Positions 9,158 through 18,979 of a stretch of 64,000 nt of DNA are shown in pieces. Numbering within the stretch: the first letter of the stretch is position 1; every line of letters starts with the position of its first letter. This DNA is from Sulfitobacter sp. HGT1 (GTDB lineage Bacteria; Pseudomonadota; Alphaproteobacteria; Rhodobacterales; Rhodobacteraceae). The stretch is taken from NCBI RefSeq assembly GCF_013282155.1, contig NZ_BLWI01000005.1, positions 248,001 to 312,000 on the forward strand. Reading direction: 5' to 3'. Under the pieces are notes generated by a model. The model worked only from the letters and a program-made list of their open reading frames with translations. It was not told the origin of the DNA and did not search any database. The translations under genes were made by a program, and so were the position numbers.

Positions 9158-9339
9158 GCAGTGAAGAAATCCAGTTCGACCGCCGGATGCTTGAGGCGTT
9201 GATTTGCCCGCGCACGCGGACAACCCTCAGCTATGATGCCGAGAAACAAGAGCTGGTGTCCAAAGCGGCGGGTCTTGCCTATCCGATCCGCAACGGTATT
9301 CCCGTGATGCTGGTTGACGAAGCGCGGGTTCTGGACTGA
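9154..9339 (+). CDS. Trm112 family zinc-finger-like protein
   Basis: A 61-residue protein matching bacterial Trm112 (YcaR type): [38 protein letters not shown]. Eukaryotic Trm112 activates methyltransferases; the bacterial role is less clear. Only the first of the two usual Cys pairs is partly kept (LICPRT), so metal binding is doubtful. The best start is TTG 9154, overlapping the previous stop codon and preceded by GGGAGATGATGAA. The next ATG (9187, at MLEALICP) would remove the conserved FDRR. Converges on the monooxygenase gene with a 4-bp gap. Confidence 0.88.
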   Translation: MSSEEIQFDRRMLEALICPRTRTTLSYDAEKQELVSKAAGLAYPIRNGIPVMLVDEARVLD

Positions 9340-9343
9340 CCGC

Positions 9344-10570
9344 TTACAGCGGTTCACCCTGCATGAGCCGTGGCAGATCACCCGTCAAACCGGCCGCTTC
9401 GCGGATAAACCCGCGGCGCGCGCCGGGCAGGGCATTAATAGCGGCCATGCCCACATCACGTGCGATGCGCAGCAACGGGTTATCATTTGAAAACAGTCGG
9501 TTAACACTGTCGGTCGCCAGTGCCAATGTGGTGTTATCAAAGCGCCGCCAGATCTGGTATTGATCCAGAACCGTAACGCTGCCGACGTCCTGACCGCGGC
9601 GCATGGCATCTGCGATGACCTCGGCCAAGGCGGCAACGTCGCGCATCCCCGCATTCAGCCCCTGGCCCGCAATCGGGTGAACCCCATGCGCGGCATCGCC
9701 CAGCAAGGCCACGCGGTCCGCCACCATCGAATGGGCCAGTGACAGGCTTAGCGGGTAGGTGAACCGCGCCCCTGCCAGTGATATTTCACCCAGAAAATCG
9801 CCAAAGCGGGGCCGCAAAACATCCAGATATGCCGCGTCCGGCAGCGCGTTGATCCGTGCGGCATTTTCGGCGGTTTCGCTCCAGACGATGGAGGACCGGT
9901 TTTCGGTCAGGGGCAATATCGCAAGCGGGCCGGGCGGCATAAAGAACTGGTGCGCGACCCCGTTGTGGGGCTTTTCATGCGAAATCGCACAGACCAGTGC
10001 CGTTTGCGCGTACCCCCAGCCGATGCGTTTGATCCCTGCGCGCATGGCCGTGCCCGAACCGCGCCCGTCCGCGCCAACCAGCAGCTTTGCCCGCACGGTC
10101 TTGCCGCTTGCCAATGTCAGGGTGACACCGGATGCATCCACGTCTTGGGCGACAACGTCTTCGCCGTTCAGCAGGGTGATGCCATCTACGGCTTTCGTTG
10201 CGTCCATCAATGCGACCCGGAGGTGCCGGTCTTCGACCATGTGGCCCATCGGGCCTTCCTCGATCTCGGCGTGGTCGAAATGCATGAAAAACGGCGAAGG
10301 CCCTTCGCCGGCACGCCCGTCTGTTACCTTGATCTCGAGCATCGGCTGGGCATTTTCTGCCACGGCGTCCCACACGCCGATACCGTCCAGCAACCGCGTC
10401 GAGGTCAGCGCCAAGGCATAGGACCGCCCGTCGAAACCGGCGTCGCTGCGCACGTCGCTTTCCAGCCGGTCAATGATGGTTACCCGCAGCCCGATCCGGG
10501 CCAGTGCCAAACCCAAGGCGGGGCCGTTCAGCCCACCGCCGACGATCGCGATATCTGTGTCAAAATCCAT
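9344..10570 (-). CDS. UbiH/UbiF/Coq6-family FAD monooxygenase
   Basis: A 408-residue class A flavoprotein hydroxylase. The N-terminal dinucleotide fold is IAIVGGGLNGPALGLALARIGLRVTIID, the middle DG motif is LLVGADGRGSGTAMRAGI, and the C-terminal FAD motif is RVALLGDAAHGVHPIAGQGLNAGMRD. This matches enzymes that hydroxylate the ubiquinone ring during biosynthesis. Which ring position it acts on cannot be told from sequence alone. No other ubi genes are near. Transcribed convergently with the Trm112 operon and divergently from the amidase. Confidence 0.9.
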   Translation of the reverse strand: MDFDTDIAIVGGGLNGPALGLALARIGLRVTIIDRLESDVRSDAGFDGRSYALALTSTRLLDGIGVWDAVAENAQPMLEIKVTDGRAGEGPSPFFMHFDHAEIEEGPMGHMVEDRHLRVALMDATKAVDGITLLNGEDVVAQDVDASGVTLTLASGKTVRAKLLVGADGRGSGTAMRAGIKRIGWGYAQTALVCAISHEKPHNGVAHQFFMPPGPLAILPLTENRSSIVWSETAENAARINALPDAAYLDVLRPRFGDFLGEISLAGARFTYPLSLSLAHSMVADRVALLGDAAHGVHPIAGQGLNAGMRDVAALAEVIADAMRRGQDVGSVTVLDQYQIWRRFDNTTLALATDSVNRLFSNDNPLLRIARDVGMAAINALPGARRGFIREAAGLTGDLPRLMQGEPL

Positions 10571-10656
10571 ATGTCTAAATATGTGCGTGCGTCAGGGATT
10601 GTCCATGCGCGCAACGGTCGCTACCGTCCGTTTCGGTAGATTAACGAGGGAATGAC

Positions 10657-11985
10657 ATGCAAGACTGGCTGACAATGACTGCCGCGGATCTGGGACGGGG
10701 CATTGAAGAGGGTCAGATTGACCCTGTCGGTCTGTGCAAAACATATCTGGATGCCATCGATGCGCATCCGCTGCGTGACCAGATCTATGCCCGCGTCACC
10801 GCAGACCGCGCCATGTCCGAAGCCCGCGCCGCATCGGTGCGTGCAAAGGCAGGGCAGCGTTTGTCGCCTTTGGATGGCGTGCCAATCAGCTGGAAAGATT
10901 TGTTCGATACCGCCGATGTGGTGACCGAAGCGGGGTCTTTGCTGTTGAAAGACCGCGTTCCCCAAAATGACGCCCATGTGCTGAAAAACGCGACGGCGAT
11001 GGGTCTGGTCTGCCTTGGTAAAACCCACATGAGCGAACTGGCTTTTTCGGGGTTGGGCCACAATCCGTCAACGGCAACACCCCCATGCGTTAACGATCAG
11101 GCGGCTGTTTCCGGGGGGTCATCCTCTGGGGCGGCGGCGTCGGTTGCCTTTGGTCTGGCCGCAGCGGCGATCGGGACTGATACGGGCGGATCTGTGCGCA
11201 TTCCTTCGGTCTGGAACGATCTGGTCGGGCTGAAAACCACGGCAGGTCGCGTGTCGTTGGAGGGCGTTGTCCCCCTTGCCTTGAAATTTGATACTGTCGG
11301 CCCGCTGTGCCGGTCAGTCGAGGATGCGGGGCTGTTGCTGGCCGCGCTCGAGGGGACGAAACCGGCCGATTTATCCAGCGTTGATCTGGAAGGTCGCCGC
11401 CTTGCGATTTTGCGCACCGTGGCGATGGATGATCTGGCTGATATACCCGCAGCAGCCTTTGACTCGGCGGTTGAAAAGCTGCGCGATGCCGGGGCCATCG
11501 TCGAAGACCTGCATTTCAGGGATCTGGAAAACGCGATGCCGCTGAGTGGCTGTTTGTTCACCGCCGAAGCCTACGGTCTGTGGCGCGATGTGATCGAGGC
11601 AAATCCGGATGCAATGTATGCAGAAATTCTTGAACGGTTCCGTCTGGGCAAAAACCACTCCGGCCCAGATTATGTTGCCGCTTGGGCCAAGCTTGAGGGG
11701 ATACGCAAGCTGTACGCCCGTGCGACTGCCGGCTTTGATGCGGTGATTTTGCCAACGGCCCCTATCTTGCCGCCCAAGCTGGAACGGCTGGAAAGTGACC
11801 ATGACTATTACGTGTCGTCCAACCTGTTGGCATTGCGCAACACGCGCATCGGTAACCTGATGGGGGTCTGCGCCATGACCTTGCCAACAGGCACTGCGTC
11901 CTGCGGTCTGATGATGATGGCAGCACCGGACACCGAGGAGCGCCTGTTGCGCCTCGCCGTCGCCGCAGAAGAGGCACTGGCCTAA
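10657..11985 (+). CDS. Amidase-signature family hydrolase
   Basis: A 442-residue amidase with the full Ser-cisSer-Lys triad: K80 (PISWKDLFD), S155 (GGSSSGAA) and nucleophile S179 (GTDTGGSVRIP). The S155-S179 spacing of 24 equals that in fatty-acid amide hydrolase. It hydrolyses an amide to acid and ammonia; the substrate cannot be predicted. It is not a convincing GatA, because no gatB or gatC lies beside it. RBS GAGGGA lies upstream of ATG 10657. An aminotransferase follows 107 bp downstream. Confidence 0.9.
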   Translation: MQDWLTMTAADLGRGIEEGQIDPVGLCKTYLDAIDAHPLRDQIYARVTADRAMSEARAASVRAKAGQRLSPLDGVPISWKDLFDTADVVTEAGSLLLKDRVPQNDAHVLKNATAMGLVCLGKTHMSELAFSGLGHNPSTATPPCVNDQAAVSGGSSSGAAASVAFGLAAAAIGTDTGGSVRIPSVWNDLVGLKTTAGRVSLEGVVPLALKFDTVGPLCRSVEDAGLLLAALEGTKPADLSSVDLEGRRLAILRTVAMDDLADIPAAAFDSAVEKLRDAGAIVEDLHFRDLENAMPLSGCLFTAEAYGLWRDVIEANPDAMYAEILERFRLGKNHSGPDYVAAWAKLEGIRKLYARATAGFDAVILPTAPILPPKLERLESDHDYYVSSNLLALRNTRIGNLMGVCAMTLPTGTASCGLMMMAAPDTEERLLRLAVAAEEALA

Positions 11986-12092
11986 AAGACACAAAAGCAG
12001 CCTGATGTCCTAGATTCTCTGGACGTGAGGCAAGCCCTTGGGTAGTTTGAAAGAAACGGGGCGCTTATGATCCCGAACCCGAGGCAGTTGTG

Positions 12093-13277
12093 ATGTTATA
12101 TCCCGAGCGGTTTTCGAACCTTCCGGCCCATGCGTGGCCGCGCCTGCGTGCATTGCTTGATGTGCATGAAGGCGGTGGTGTGCCTATTCATATGACGATA
12201 GGCGAGCCGAAACATGCGTTTCCGGCGTGGGTCACCGATGTGATCACGCAAAACGCCGCAGGCTTTAACAGCTATCCCCCCAACGACGGGTCGCCCGAAT
12301 TGCGCGGTGCCATCGCCGACTGGATCAAGCGGCGTTACGGTGTGACCGTGGATGCCGATACGCAAGTCATGGCGCTGAACGGCACGCGCGAAGGGTTGTA
12401 CAACGCTGTGATGGCGGTTTGCCCTGAAACCAAGAACGGTCAAAAACCGGCGATCCTGATGCCGAACCCGTTTTATCAGGTCTATATGATTGCCGCGATT
12501 TCCGGTGCCGCTGACCCGATCATGGTGCCCGCAACGCTGGAAACCGGCCATCTGCCGGACTTTGCCAGCCTACCTGCGGATGTGCTGAACCGGACCACCG
12601 CTGCCTATATTTGTTCGCCCGCCAACCCGCAGGGCGCAGTGGCAAGCCGTGAATATTGGACCGATCTGCTGGCGCTGGCCGAGAAATACGATTTCAAGAT
12701 TTTTGCCGATGAGTGTTATTCCGAGATTTACCGCGATACGCCCCCCGTCGGTGCGTTGCAGGTCGCTATGGAAGTCGGGGCTGATCCTGACCGCGTCGTG
12801 ATCTTTCATTCGCTGTCAAAACGGTCGAACCTTCCGGGGCTCCGGTCAGGCTTTGTCGCGAGCGGGCCGAACACCATGCGCGAGATCAAGCAGTTGCGAA
12901 ACTATGCGGGTGCGCCGTTGCCGCTGCCGTTGCAGGCGGCTGCCGCAGCGGTTTGGGCAGACGAAGAACACGCTGCCCAAAGCCGCGCGCTGTACGTCGA
13001 GAAATTCGAAGTGGCCGACCGCATTCTGGGCAATGTGCCCGGATATGTCAGCCCCGAGGCGGGTTTCTTTTTGTGGCTTCCGGTCGAGGATGACGAGGCC
13101 GCCGCGCTGAAACTGTGGCGTGAAACAGGCGTGCGGGTGCTGCCCGGCGGTTATCTGGCGCAGACTGTTAACGGGGAAAACCCCGGCAAGAAATACATCC
13201 GGGTGGCCATGGTCGCCCCATTAGAAGAGACAACGCGCGGGATCCAAGCGATCCGCGACTGTCTCTATCCAGAATAA
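12093..13277 (+). CDS. Fold-type I PLP aminotransferase (class I/II)
   Basis: A 394-residue aminotransferase. Substrate and cofactor motifs: [34 protein letters not shown] (Asn/Pro of the PLP pocket), [10 protein letters not shown], and the Schiff-base lysine K243 in [15 protein letters not shown]. It resembles the group annotated as N-succinyldiaminopimelate aminotransferase (DapC) or aspartate-type enzymes; specificity is uncertain. ATG 12093 with GAGG 8 nt upstream is preferred over the adjacent GTG 12090. ftsK follows after 17 bp, so the two may be co-transcribed. Confidence 0.9.
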   Translation: MLYPERFSNLPAHAWPRLRALLDVHEGGGVPIHMTIGEPKHAFPAWVTDVITQNAAGFNSYPPNDGSPELRGAIADWIKRRYGVTVDADTQVMALNGTREGLYNAVMAVCPETKNGQKPAILMPNPFYQVYMIAAISGAADPIMVPATLETGHLPDFASLPADVLNRTTAAYICSPANPQGAVASREYWTDLLALAEKYDFKIFADECYSEIYRDTPPVGALQVAMEVGADPDRVVIFHSLSKRSNLPGLRSGFVASGPNTMREIKQLRNYAGAPLPLPLQAAAAAVWADEEHAAQSRALYVEKFEVADRILGNVPGYVSPEAGFFLWLPVEDDEAAALKLWRETGVRVLPGGYLAQTVNGENPGKKYIRVAMVAPLEETTRGIQAIRDCLYPE

Positions 13278-13294
13278 GACGAGGGATCAGAGCA

Positions 13295-16177
13295 ATGGCA
13301 TACCAGACACGCGGACGCGACCCCCTGCTAGACAGCAAAATGGCCGAGGCGATTGAAAAACGCGGCAAGGAATTGCTGGGCGTCGGGCTGATTGTCTTGG
13401 GCCTGATGGCGGCAATGATGATCGGCAGCTATACGCCGGATGATCCCAACTGGATGGTGTCCACCGACGCGCCTGCGCAAAACTGGCTGGGCCGCATGGG
13501 CGCATCTCTGGCCGCGCCTTTGTTCATGATTGTGGGCTGGGGAGCCTGGGCTGTTGCCGCGATCCTGCTTGCGTGGGGCGCGCGGTTTGCGTTGCACCGT
13601 GGTGCCGATCGCGCGATGGGCCGCCTGATCTTTGCGCCCATTGCCGTGGCGCTATGTGCAATTTACGGCGCGACCCTGACGCCTGATGCGGAATGGCTGC
13701 AAACCCACAGCTTTGGTCTGGGTGGTTTGTTTGGCGATACGGTGATGGGGGCGATCCTCACGATCCTGCCCATCGGGTCGACCTTTACGATCAAGATGAT
13801 GTCGCTGTTGATGGGCGGGGCGATCCTTGCCCTTGGTGCCTTTGTCATGGGCTTTACCAAGGTCGAACTGAACCGCATTTTCCGCTTTATGCTGGTGGGT
13901 GTGATTATGGTTTATGCGGGCATTATGAACGTGCTTGGCCGTGGTGCATCCGGTGCGGTTGTGGCCGCGCAAGGGCTGCAAGCCCGCCAGTCCGAGCGCC
14001 GCGCACGCAACCGTATCGAGGCGGAAGAGAACGCAGAATTTGCAGCGTCTCAGGCCTATTACGACGACGAGATGCCCGCCCATGCCCCAGTTGCCGCGCC
14101 CAAAACCGGCCTGTTGGCAAAAATGCCTGCCTTGGTAAAGCGGACCGAACCAATGCCCGAACCAGAGCTGGTCGAGGATTGGTTTGACGCAGAAATCGAC
14201 CAAGCGCCAAGCGATGACCGGATCAAATCCAAGATTGCCGATGTCATCAAAAACCGTGTGCGGACAGCGAGTGCCGTGCATGCCCCTGTCACAGCGCCTT
14301 TGACCCGCGGGCGCGGTCGCGGTCCTGATCCGCTTGTCCTTGATACGACCCCGCGCAGCCACCTGCGCGAGGAGCCGCCCCTGACCGGTGCGGCCCGCGC
14401 AGAGCCACCCCTGACCGCATCGCGTCTGTCGATCAACCCGGCAAAACCCGCACAGCCTGTGCCGCAGCCGGAAATCGCGACGGATAACATCTTTGTCGAA
14501 AATGATGTGTTGCCGCTTGAGGATGCTGCGGTTGATGACGCCATTCATATCCCTGTCGCCGCCCCGCGCAAAGTCGTGCAGCAACCGATCCGCAAGGCCA
14601 TCCAGCCCAGCAAAAAAGCGCAGGCCGAAGCCCAGCCCGGTCTGACCTTCGAAGACACGCACCCCGGGTTTGAACTGCCGCCGCTGAACCTGCTTGAAAG
14701 CCCCGATGTCGTAGAGCGCCTGCACCTGAGCGACGAAGCACTGGAAGAAAACGCCCGCATGTTGGAAAACGTGCTGGATGACTATGGCGTAAAGGGTGAA
14801 ATCGTTGCCGTGCGTCCGGGCCCTGTTGTCACGATGTACGAACTTGAACCTGCCCCCGGTTTGAAAGCCAGCCGTGTGATCGGTCTGGCGGATGACATCG
14901 CGCGGTCGATGGCCGCGTTGTCTGCGCGTGTTTCGACCGTTCCGGGGCGCAGCGTCATCGGTATCGAACTGCCGAACGAAAACCGCGAAAAAGTCGTTCT
15001 GCGTGAAATTCTGTCGGCGCGTGATTTCGGTGACAGCACCATGCGTCTGCCGCTTGCCCTGGGCAAGGATATCGGCGGCGATCCGGTGGTTGCGAACCTT
15101 GCCAAGATGCCCCACCTGCTGATTGCGGGTACGACGGGTTCGGGTAAATCGGTGGCGATCAACACGATGATCCTGTCGTTGCTGTACAAGCTGACGCCGC
15201 AAGAATGCCGGATGATCATGATCGACCCCAAGATGTTGGAACTGTCGGTCTATGACGGCATTCCGCACCTGTTGTCGCCCGTTGTGACCGACCCGAAAAA
15301 GGCCGTTGTCGCGCTGAAGTGGACCGTGGGCGAGATGGAAGAACGCTATCGCAAGATGTCCAAAATGGGTGTGCGCAACATCGAAGGCTATAATGGCCGC
15401 GTCCGCGAAGCGCTGGCCAAAGACGAGATGTTCAGCCGCACCGTTCAGACCGGATTTGACGAAGAAACCGGCGAGCCGATCTTTGAGACGGATGAGTTCA
15501 AGCCCGAAACCTTGCCCTATATCGTCGTCATCGTTGACGAAATGGCCGACCTGATGATGGTCGCAGGCAAGGAAATCGAAGCCTGCATCCAACGTCTTGC
15601 ACAGATGGCGCGGGCATCGGGTATCCACCTGATCATGGCCACGCAGCGCCCGTCGGTTGACGTTATTACCGGCACGATCAAGGCGAACTTTCCGACGCGT
15701 ATTTCGTTTCAGGTCACGTCCAAGATCGACTCGCGGACCATTCTGGGTGAAATGGGCGCGGAACAGCTGCTGGGTATGGGTGACATGCTTTATATGGCGG
15801 GCGGGTCCAAGATCGTGCGTTGCCACGGGCCGTTCGTTTCCGACGAAGAAGTCGAGGAGATCGTGAACCACCTCAAGGCCTATGGCGAACCGGACTATAT
15901 CTCGGGTGTGGTCGAAGGGCCGCCAGACGACCAAGAGGGCAGCATTGATGCAGTTCTGGGCCTTGGCGGCAATACCGACACCGAAGATGCGCAATATGAC
16001 ACGGCTGTTGCGATCGTGATCAAAGATCGCAAATGTTCGACTTCGTATATCCAGCGCAAACTGGCGATCGGATATAACAAAGCGGCGCGGCTGGTCGAGC
16101 AAATGGAAGAGCAGGGCCTTGTGTCGCCTGCCAACCATGTTGGTAAACGCGAAATTCTAGTGCCTGAACAGGGTTAA
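13295..16177 (+). CDS. ftsK: DNA translocase FtsK
   Basis: A 960-residue divisome-anchored dsDNA pump. The N-terminus has about five hydrophobic segments (roughly residues 30-48, 70-95, 108-126, 150-190, 195-215). A Pro/Ala- and charge-rich linker follows (about 220-470). The motor has Walker A GTTGSGKS from residue 612 and Walker [10 protein letters not shown] with D748/E749. The C-terminal gamma winged helix (about 900-955; [25 protein letters not shown]) reads KOPS sites and activates XerCD. Typical length for Rhodobacterales. Ends at a strong terminator. Confidence 0.97.
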   Translation: MAYQTRGRDPLLDSKMAEAIEKRGKELLGVGLIVLGLMAAMMIGSYTPDDPNWMVSTDAPAQNWLGRMGASLAAPLFMIVGWGAWAVAAILLAWGARFALHRGADRAMGRLIFAPIAVALCAIYGATLTPDAEWLQTHSFGLGGLFGDTVMGAILTILPIGSTFTIKMMSLLMGGAILALGAFVMGFTKVELNRIFRFMLVGVIMVYAGIMNVLGRGASGAVVAAQGLQARQSERRARNRIEAEENAEFAASQAYYDDEMPAHAPVAAPKTGLLAKMPALVKRTEPMPEPELVEDWFDAEIDQAPSDDRIKSKIADVIKNRVRTASAVHAPVTAPLTRGRGRGPDPLVLDTTPRSHLREEPPLTGAARAEPPLTASRLSINPAKPAQPVPQPEIATDNIFVENDVLPLEDAAVDDAIHIPVAAPRKVVQQPIRKAIQPSKKAQAEAQPGLTFEDTHPGFELPPLNLLESPDVVERLHLSDEALEENARMLENVLDDYGVKGEIVAVRPGPVVTMYELEPAPGLKASRVIGLADDIARSMAALSARVSTVPGRSVIGIELPNENREKVVLREILSARDFGDSTMRLPLALGKDIGGDPVVANLAKMPHLLIAGTTGSGKSVAINTMILSLLYKLTPQECRMIMIDPKMLELSVYDGIPHLLSPVVTDPKKAVVALKWTVGEMEERYRKMSKMGVRNIEGYNGRVREALAKDEMFSRTVQTGFDEETGEPIFETDEFKPETLPYIVVIVDEMADLMMVAGKEIEACIQRLAQMARASGIHLIMATQRPSVDVITGTIKANFPTRISFQVTSKIDSRTILGEMGAEQLLGMGDMLYMAGGSKIVRCHGPFVSDEEVEEIVNHLKAYGEPDYISGVVEGPPDDQEGSIDAVLGLGGNTDTEDAQYDTAVAIVIKDRKCSTSYIQRKLAIGYNKAARLVEQMEEQGLVSPANHVGKREILVPEQG

Positions 16178-16199
16178 CCGGAACGAATGACGGTTATGC

Positions 16200-16237
16200 G
16201 GGGTTAGCTTGGTGACAGGCTGACCCCGTTTCGTTTT
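16200..16237 (+). terminator. Rho-independent terminator of ftsK
   Basis: GGGGTTAGC (16200-16208) pairs with GCTGACCCC (16219-16227), with one T-G wobble and a 10-nt loop, followed by GTTTCGTTTT. Confidence 0.85.
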
Positions 16238-16339
16238 GTAGGTTGTTGCTAAGCGATAACATGCCGCGTGATATCGCATATCAACACGCGGAACCCTATG
16301 TTGGGGTCAAGCCACCCGAATAACGTTAGGAATACTTAG

Positions 16340-16945
16340 ATGCGTTTTGTGACCACAACTGTACTGGCCCTCGGCCTTGGATTGGCCGCTGCGTTTCCCG
16401 CTACGGCGGAAAAGCTGCCGTTGAATGCGATTTCGAGCTATCTGAATTCGCTAAAAACCGCCCAAGGTGATTTTACCCAGATCAACGACGACGGTTCGAT
16501 CAGCACGGGCACCATATATATCAAACGCCCTGGGAAAGTGCGTTTTGAATATAATGCGCCCGACACGGGCATCGTGATTGCAGGCAGCAACACGGTTGTC
16601 ATCTATGACAAAAAGTCGAACCAGCCTGCCGAAACCTATCCGCTGTCAAAAACGCCACTGTCGATTATTCTGGCGGCCAATGTGAACCTGGGTCAGGCGA
16701 AAATGGTCACCGGTCACAGCTATGACGGGACATCGACGACTGTTCGCGCACAGGACCCCGAGCATCCCGAATACGGTAACATCGAGCTGAAATTTACGGA
16801 AAATCCGGTCGAGCTGCGGCAATGGGTGATCAATGACGGCAACGGCAGTCAGACGACTGTCATTCTGGGTGACCTGAAAAAGGGCGGTCAGCTGGCCAAC
16901 AGCATTTTTGATACCAGCGGCAATGCGCCGGGAATAAATCGCTAA
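16340..16945 (+). CDS. lolA: Outer-membrane lipoprotein carrier LolA
   Basis: Periplasmic chaperone that moves lipoproteins from LolCDE to the outer membrane. The 201-residue protein has a Sec signal (TTTVLALGLGLAAAFPATA) and the LolA fold features LNSLKTAQGDFTQINDDGSISTG, KRPGKVRFEYNAP and VVIYDKKSNQ. The downstream strand/helix region has LRQWVINDGNGSQTTVILGDLK. The ftsK-lolA order is common in Alphaproteobacteria, here with its own transcription unit bounded by two terminators. Confidence 0.95.
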   Translation: MRFVTTTVLALGLGLAAAFPATAEKLPLNAISSYLNSLKTAQGDFTQINDDGSISTGTIYIKRPGKVRFEYNAPDTGIVIAGSNTVVIYDKKSNQPAETYPLSKTPLSIILAANVNLGQAKMVTGHSYDGTSTTVRAQDPEHPEYGNIELKFTENPVELRQWVINDGNGSQTTVILGDLKKGGQLANSIFDTSGNAPGINR

Positions 16946-16947
16946 TT

Positions 16948-16982
16948 AAAAAGGCCCAAGGTTAACCACCTTGGGCCTTTTG
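16948..16982. terminator. Bidirectional terminator between lolA and the transglycosylase
   Basis: AAAAAGGCCCAAGG and CCTTGGGCCTTTT form a long perfect stem around TTAACCA. It has A-rich and T-rich flanks on the two sides, so it can stop transcription from both converging genes. Confidence 0.92.
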
Positions 16983-16984
16983 CT

Positions 16985-17581
16985 TTACCAGCGGCGCAGA
17001 CGGCACCCGGCAATCTGGTTTTCGTACATTTCAGCGCGCAATTGAACCTTGCGTGCGACGCCGATCAGCCAGGGTTTCGAGTTATAGCTTTGACGCGCAA
17101 AGCCGGTGTTGCCTTCGTGATAGGCAAGGTACTGATTTTCAGCATCGTGCAATGAAATGCCGTTTTTTGCCCGGCTTTTCGTCATGTACCATCCCATGAA
17201 ATCGGCCGCATCGTTGATGCGGTCCCGCTTGGCAAAACGGGTGCCGGTTTCGGACAGGTATTCATCCCAAGTGGCATCCAACGCCTGACTATAGCCAAAC
17301 GCGCTGGATTGGCGCCCCATGGGGATCACACCGATCACATAGCGGAACGGGGTCCGCGCATCGGCGATGAATTTGCTTTCTTGATGGATCGTGGCCATCT
17401 GGACATGCACAGGCACACCCCAGCGACGCTCGCTTGCTTTGAAAGCTTTGTAATATTCCGGGCGCTCCTTGAGAATCGCACAGGCGTTGTCCAGATTTCT
17501 CGGGGCGCTGGAAGGGCCACCGCCCCCGCCGCAAGACGCTAGAAACACTGCAATAATCAGGGCGCAAAAGGTTCTGCTCAT
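16985..17581 (-). CDS. Lytic transglycosylase (SLT-domain) lipoprotein
   Basis: A 198-residue protein with a short lipoprotein signal (CALIIAVFLASC; lipidated Cys at about residue 17, then GGGGG). The goose-lysozyme-like SLT fold shows a catalytic-glutamate motif IHQESKF, GYSQALDATWDEY, and a C-terminal helix region (AENQYLAYHEGNTGFARQSY) where such enzymes bind glycan. It would cleave peptidoglycan to 1,6-anhydro-muropeptides from the periplasmic face. No secretion-system genes lie nearby, so a housekeeping wall-remodelling role is likelier than a T4SS role. Confidence 0.88.
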   Translation of the reverse strand: MSRTFCALIIAVFLASCGGGGGPSSAPRNLDNACAILKERPEYYKAFKASERRWGVPVHVQMATIHQESKFIADARTPFRYVIGVIPMGRQSSAFGYSQALDATWDEYLSETGTRFAKRDRINDAADFMGWYMTKSRAKNGISLHDAENQYLAYHEGNTGFARQSYNSKPWLIGVARKVQLRAEMYENQIAGCRLRRW

Positions 17582-17651
17582 TTGCCTCTCGCTCTATCTT
17601 TTTTTATTAATGCCAGTTTACCAGATTTCGCAGGAGGCGCACACCGAAATT

Positions 17652-18533
17652 TTATAACAAAAACGCCAGCAGGACAGGTAACGCCGCCACCGACATTAAT
17701 GTTGATGCCACAACCAGTCCGGCCACCGATTGCGCATCGGCACCGTATTTTTCGGCGAGTAAGTAAGACGTTACCGCGACCGGGGTCGCGACCTGCAAAA
17801 CCAAAACGCCAAGGGCTGTCGAGTCGAGTTCGAAATACGTCCCCGCAGCCCAGGCGATGGCGACGCAAATGACCAGTTTGACTGCCGACAACAGCACAGC
17901 GCGGCCAATACCGCCGGGGGTCAGGCGCGCGACGGCAACCCCAAGGGTGATCAGCATTATCGGAATGGCCATCTGCCCCAACAGGCTGAGTGTGTTTGTT
18001 AGAAACTTCGGCGTTTCCCAACCCTGGATGAGAAACAGCGCGCCCAGCAGCGTGCCCCAGACCAGCGGTTCGCGGATCACTTTCCCAAAAGACCCCGCGC
18101 CAGCCACCAGCCAGATGCCAAAGGTGAAAGACCAGATGGCCATGATCGCGAACACCACAACGGCATAGCTAAGCCCCGCATCGCCAAAGGCGAACAAAGC
18201 CAGCGGCAGGCCCAGATTGCCGGTATTGCCAAAGATCAGCGGGGCCAGATAGGTGCGGCGGTTCAGGCCCATCCCCCAGACAAGTGCCGCCGCCACCAAG
18301 GTCACAGCGCCATATGCAGCCACAGTCGCCAGCGACAAGGCGGTCAGCGCGGCAGGGTCGATCTGCGCATTCATCAAGGACACAAAGATCAGGCAGGGAA
18401 CAGACAGGGTCATTGCCAGTTGGGTGACAAACTGGATGCGGTATTCAAACCCCAGTTTCACCCAGACATATCCGATCCCGGCAAGCAGGAATACCGGGGC
18501 GACGATCTCTAGCACTGTCAGCGTTAGGTTCAC
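17652..18533 (-). CDS. AEC-family (auxin efflux carrier-like) permease
   Basis: A 293-residue integral membrane protein with about 10 hydrophobic helices arranged as an inverted repeat. It contains GNTGNLGLPLALFAFGDAGL, the conserved broken-helix motif of AEC/BART transporters. Bacterial members export or import dicarboxylates and related anions; the substrate is unknown here. The start is GTG 18533, read as V/MNLTLTVLEIV, with AAGGAAAC upstream on the minus strand. Divergent from hspQ. Confidence 0.88.
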   Translation of the reverse strand: MNLTLTVLEIVAPVFLLAGIGYVWVKLGFEYRIQFVTQLAMTLSVPCLIFVSLMNAQIDPAALTALSLATVAAYGAVTLVAAALVWGMGLNRRTYLAPLIFGNTGNLGLPLALFAFGDAGLSYAVVVFAIMAIWSFTFGIWLVAGAGSFGKVIREPLVWGTLLGALFLIQGWETPKFLTNTLSLLGQMAIPIMLITLGVAVARLTPGGIGRAVLLSAVKLVICVAIAWAAGTYFELDSTALGVLVLQVATPVAVTSYLLAEKYGADAQSVAGLVVASTLMSVAALPVLLAFLL

Positions 18534-18617
18534 ACACTGTTTCCTTGTCTTGGTATTCTGTGATTGGACAAATGCCCCTTGAAGGGATTACTAACGAAAG
18601 GTAGGTGCATCAATGTT

Positions 18618-18944
18618 ATGATTAGAACACGCGCAAAATATCATCTTGGCCAGATTGTTCGGCACAAAAAACACCCGTTTCGCGGGGTGATTTTTGACGT
18701 GGACCCGGAATTTGCCAATACCGATGAATGGTACGAAGCGATTCCCGAAGACAGCCGCCCCATCAAAGGCCAGCCCTATTACCATTTGCTGGCTGAAAAC
18801 GACCAAAGCTATTACGTGGCCTATGTGTCCGAACAGAATTTGGTCGCTGATTATTCTGGTGAACCTGTCGATCATCCCGATATTCCCGATCTGTTCGGGC
18901 CGTTCACCGATGGCGCATATCCCCTGCATTTCCAACTGAACTAA
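18618..18944 (+). CDS. hspQ: Heat-shock protein HspQ
   Basis: A 108-residue HspQ/YccV-like protein. In enterobacteria HspQ binds the hemimethylated origin and acts as a specificity factor for Lon. The core is AKYHLGQIVRHKKHPFRGVIFDVDPEF, then YYHLLAENDQSYYVAYVSEQNL. The ATG at 18618 (MIRTRAKY) is chosen over an upstream in-frame extension to 18564 that has no homology. A CCCTTGAA sequence at 18576-18583 looks like a heat-shock -35 element, but no matching -10 is clear. Ends at a terminator. Confidence 0.95.
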   Translation: MIRTRAKYHLGQIVRHKKHPFRGVIFDVDPEFANTDEWYEAIPEDSRPIKGQPYYHLLAENDQSYYVAYVSEQNLVADYSGEPVDHPDIPDLFGPFTDGAYPLHFQLN

Positions 18945-18946
18945 AC

Positions 18947-18976
18947 GGGAAGGCGCGTTTCCACGCCCTCCCTTTT
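18947..18976 (+). terminator. Rho-independent terminator of hspQ
   Basis: GGGAAGGCG (18947-18955) pairs with CGCCCTCCC (18964-18972) with one mismatch, loop CGTTTCCA, then TTTT. It starts 2 bp after the hspQ stop codon. Confidence 0.8.
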
Positions 18977-18979
18977 GCA

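Noticed and set aside
10657..11985. GatA subunit of the Asp/Glu-tRNA amidotransferase
   Set aside because: The amidase triad is shared, but no gatB or gatC is adjacent and the sequence outside the signature is not GatA-like.
13652..16138. 828-codon open frame antisense to ftsK
   Set aside because: A shadow caused by high GC at third positions; the product is low-complexity His/Arg/Gln-rich, and ftsK is unambiguous.
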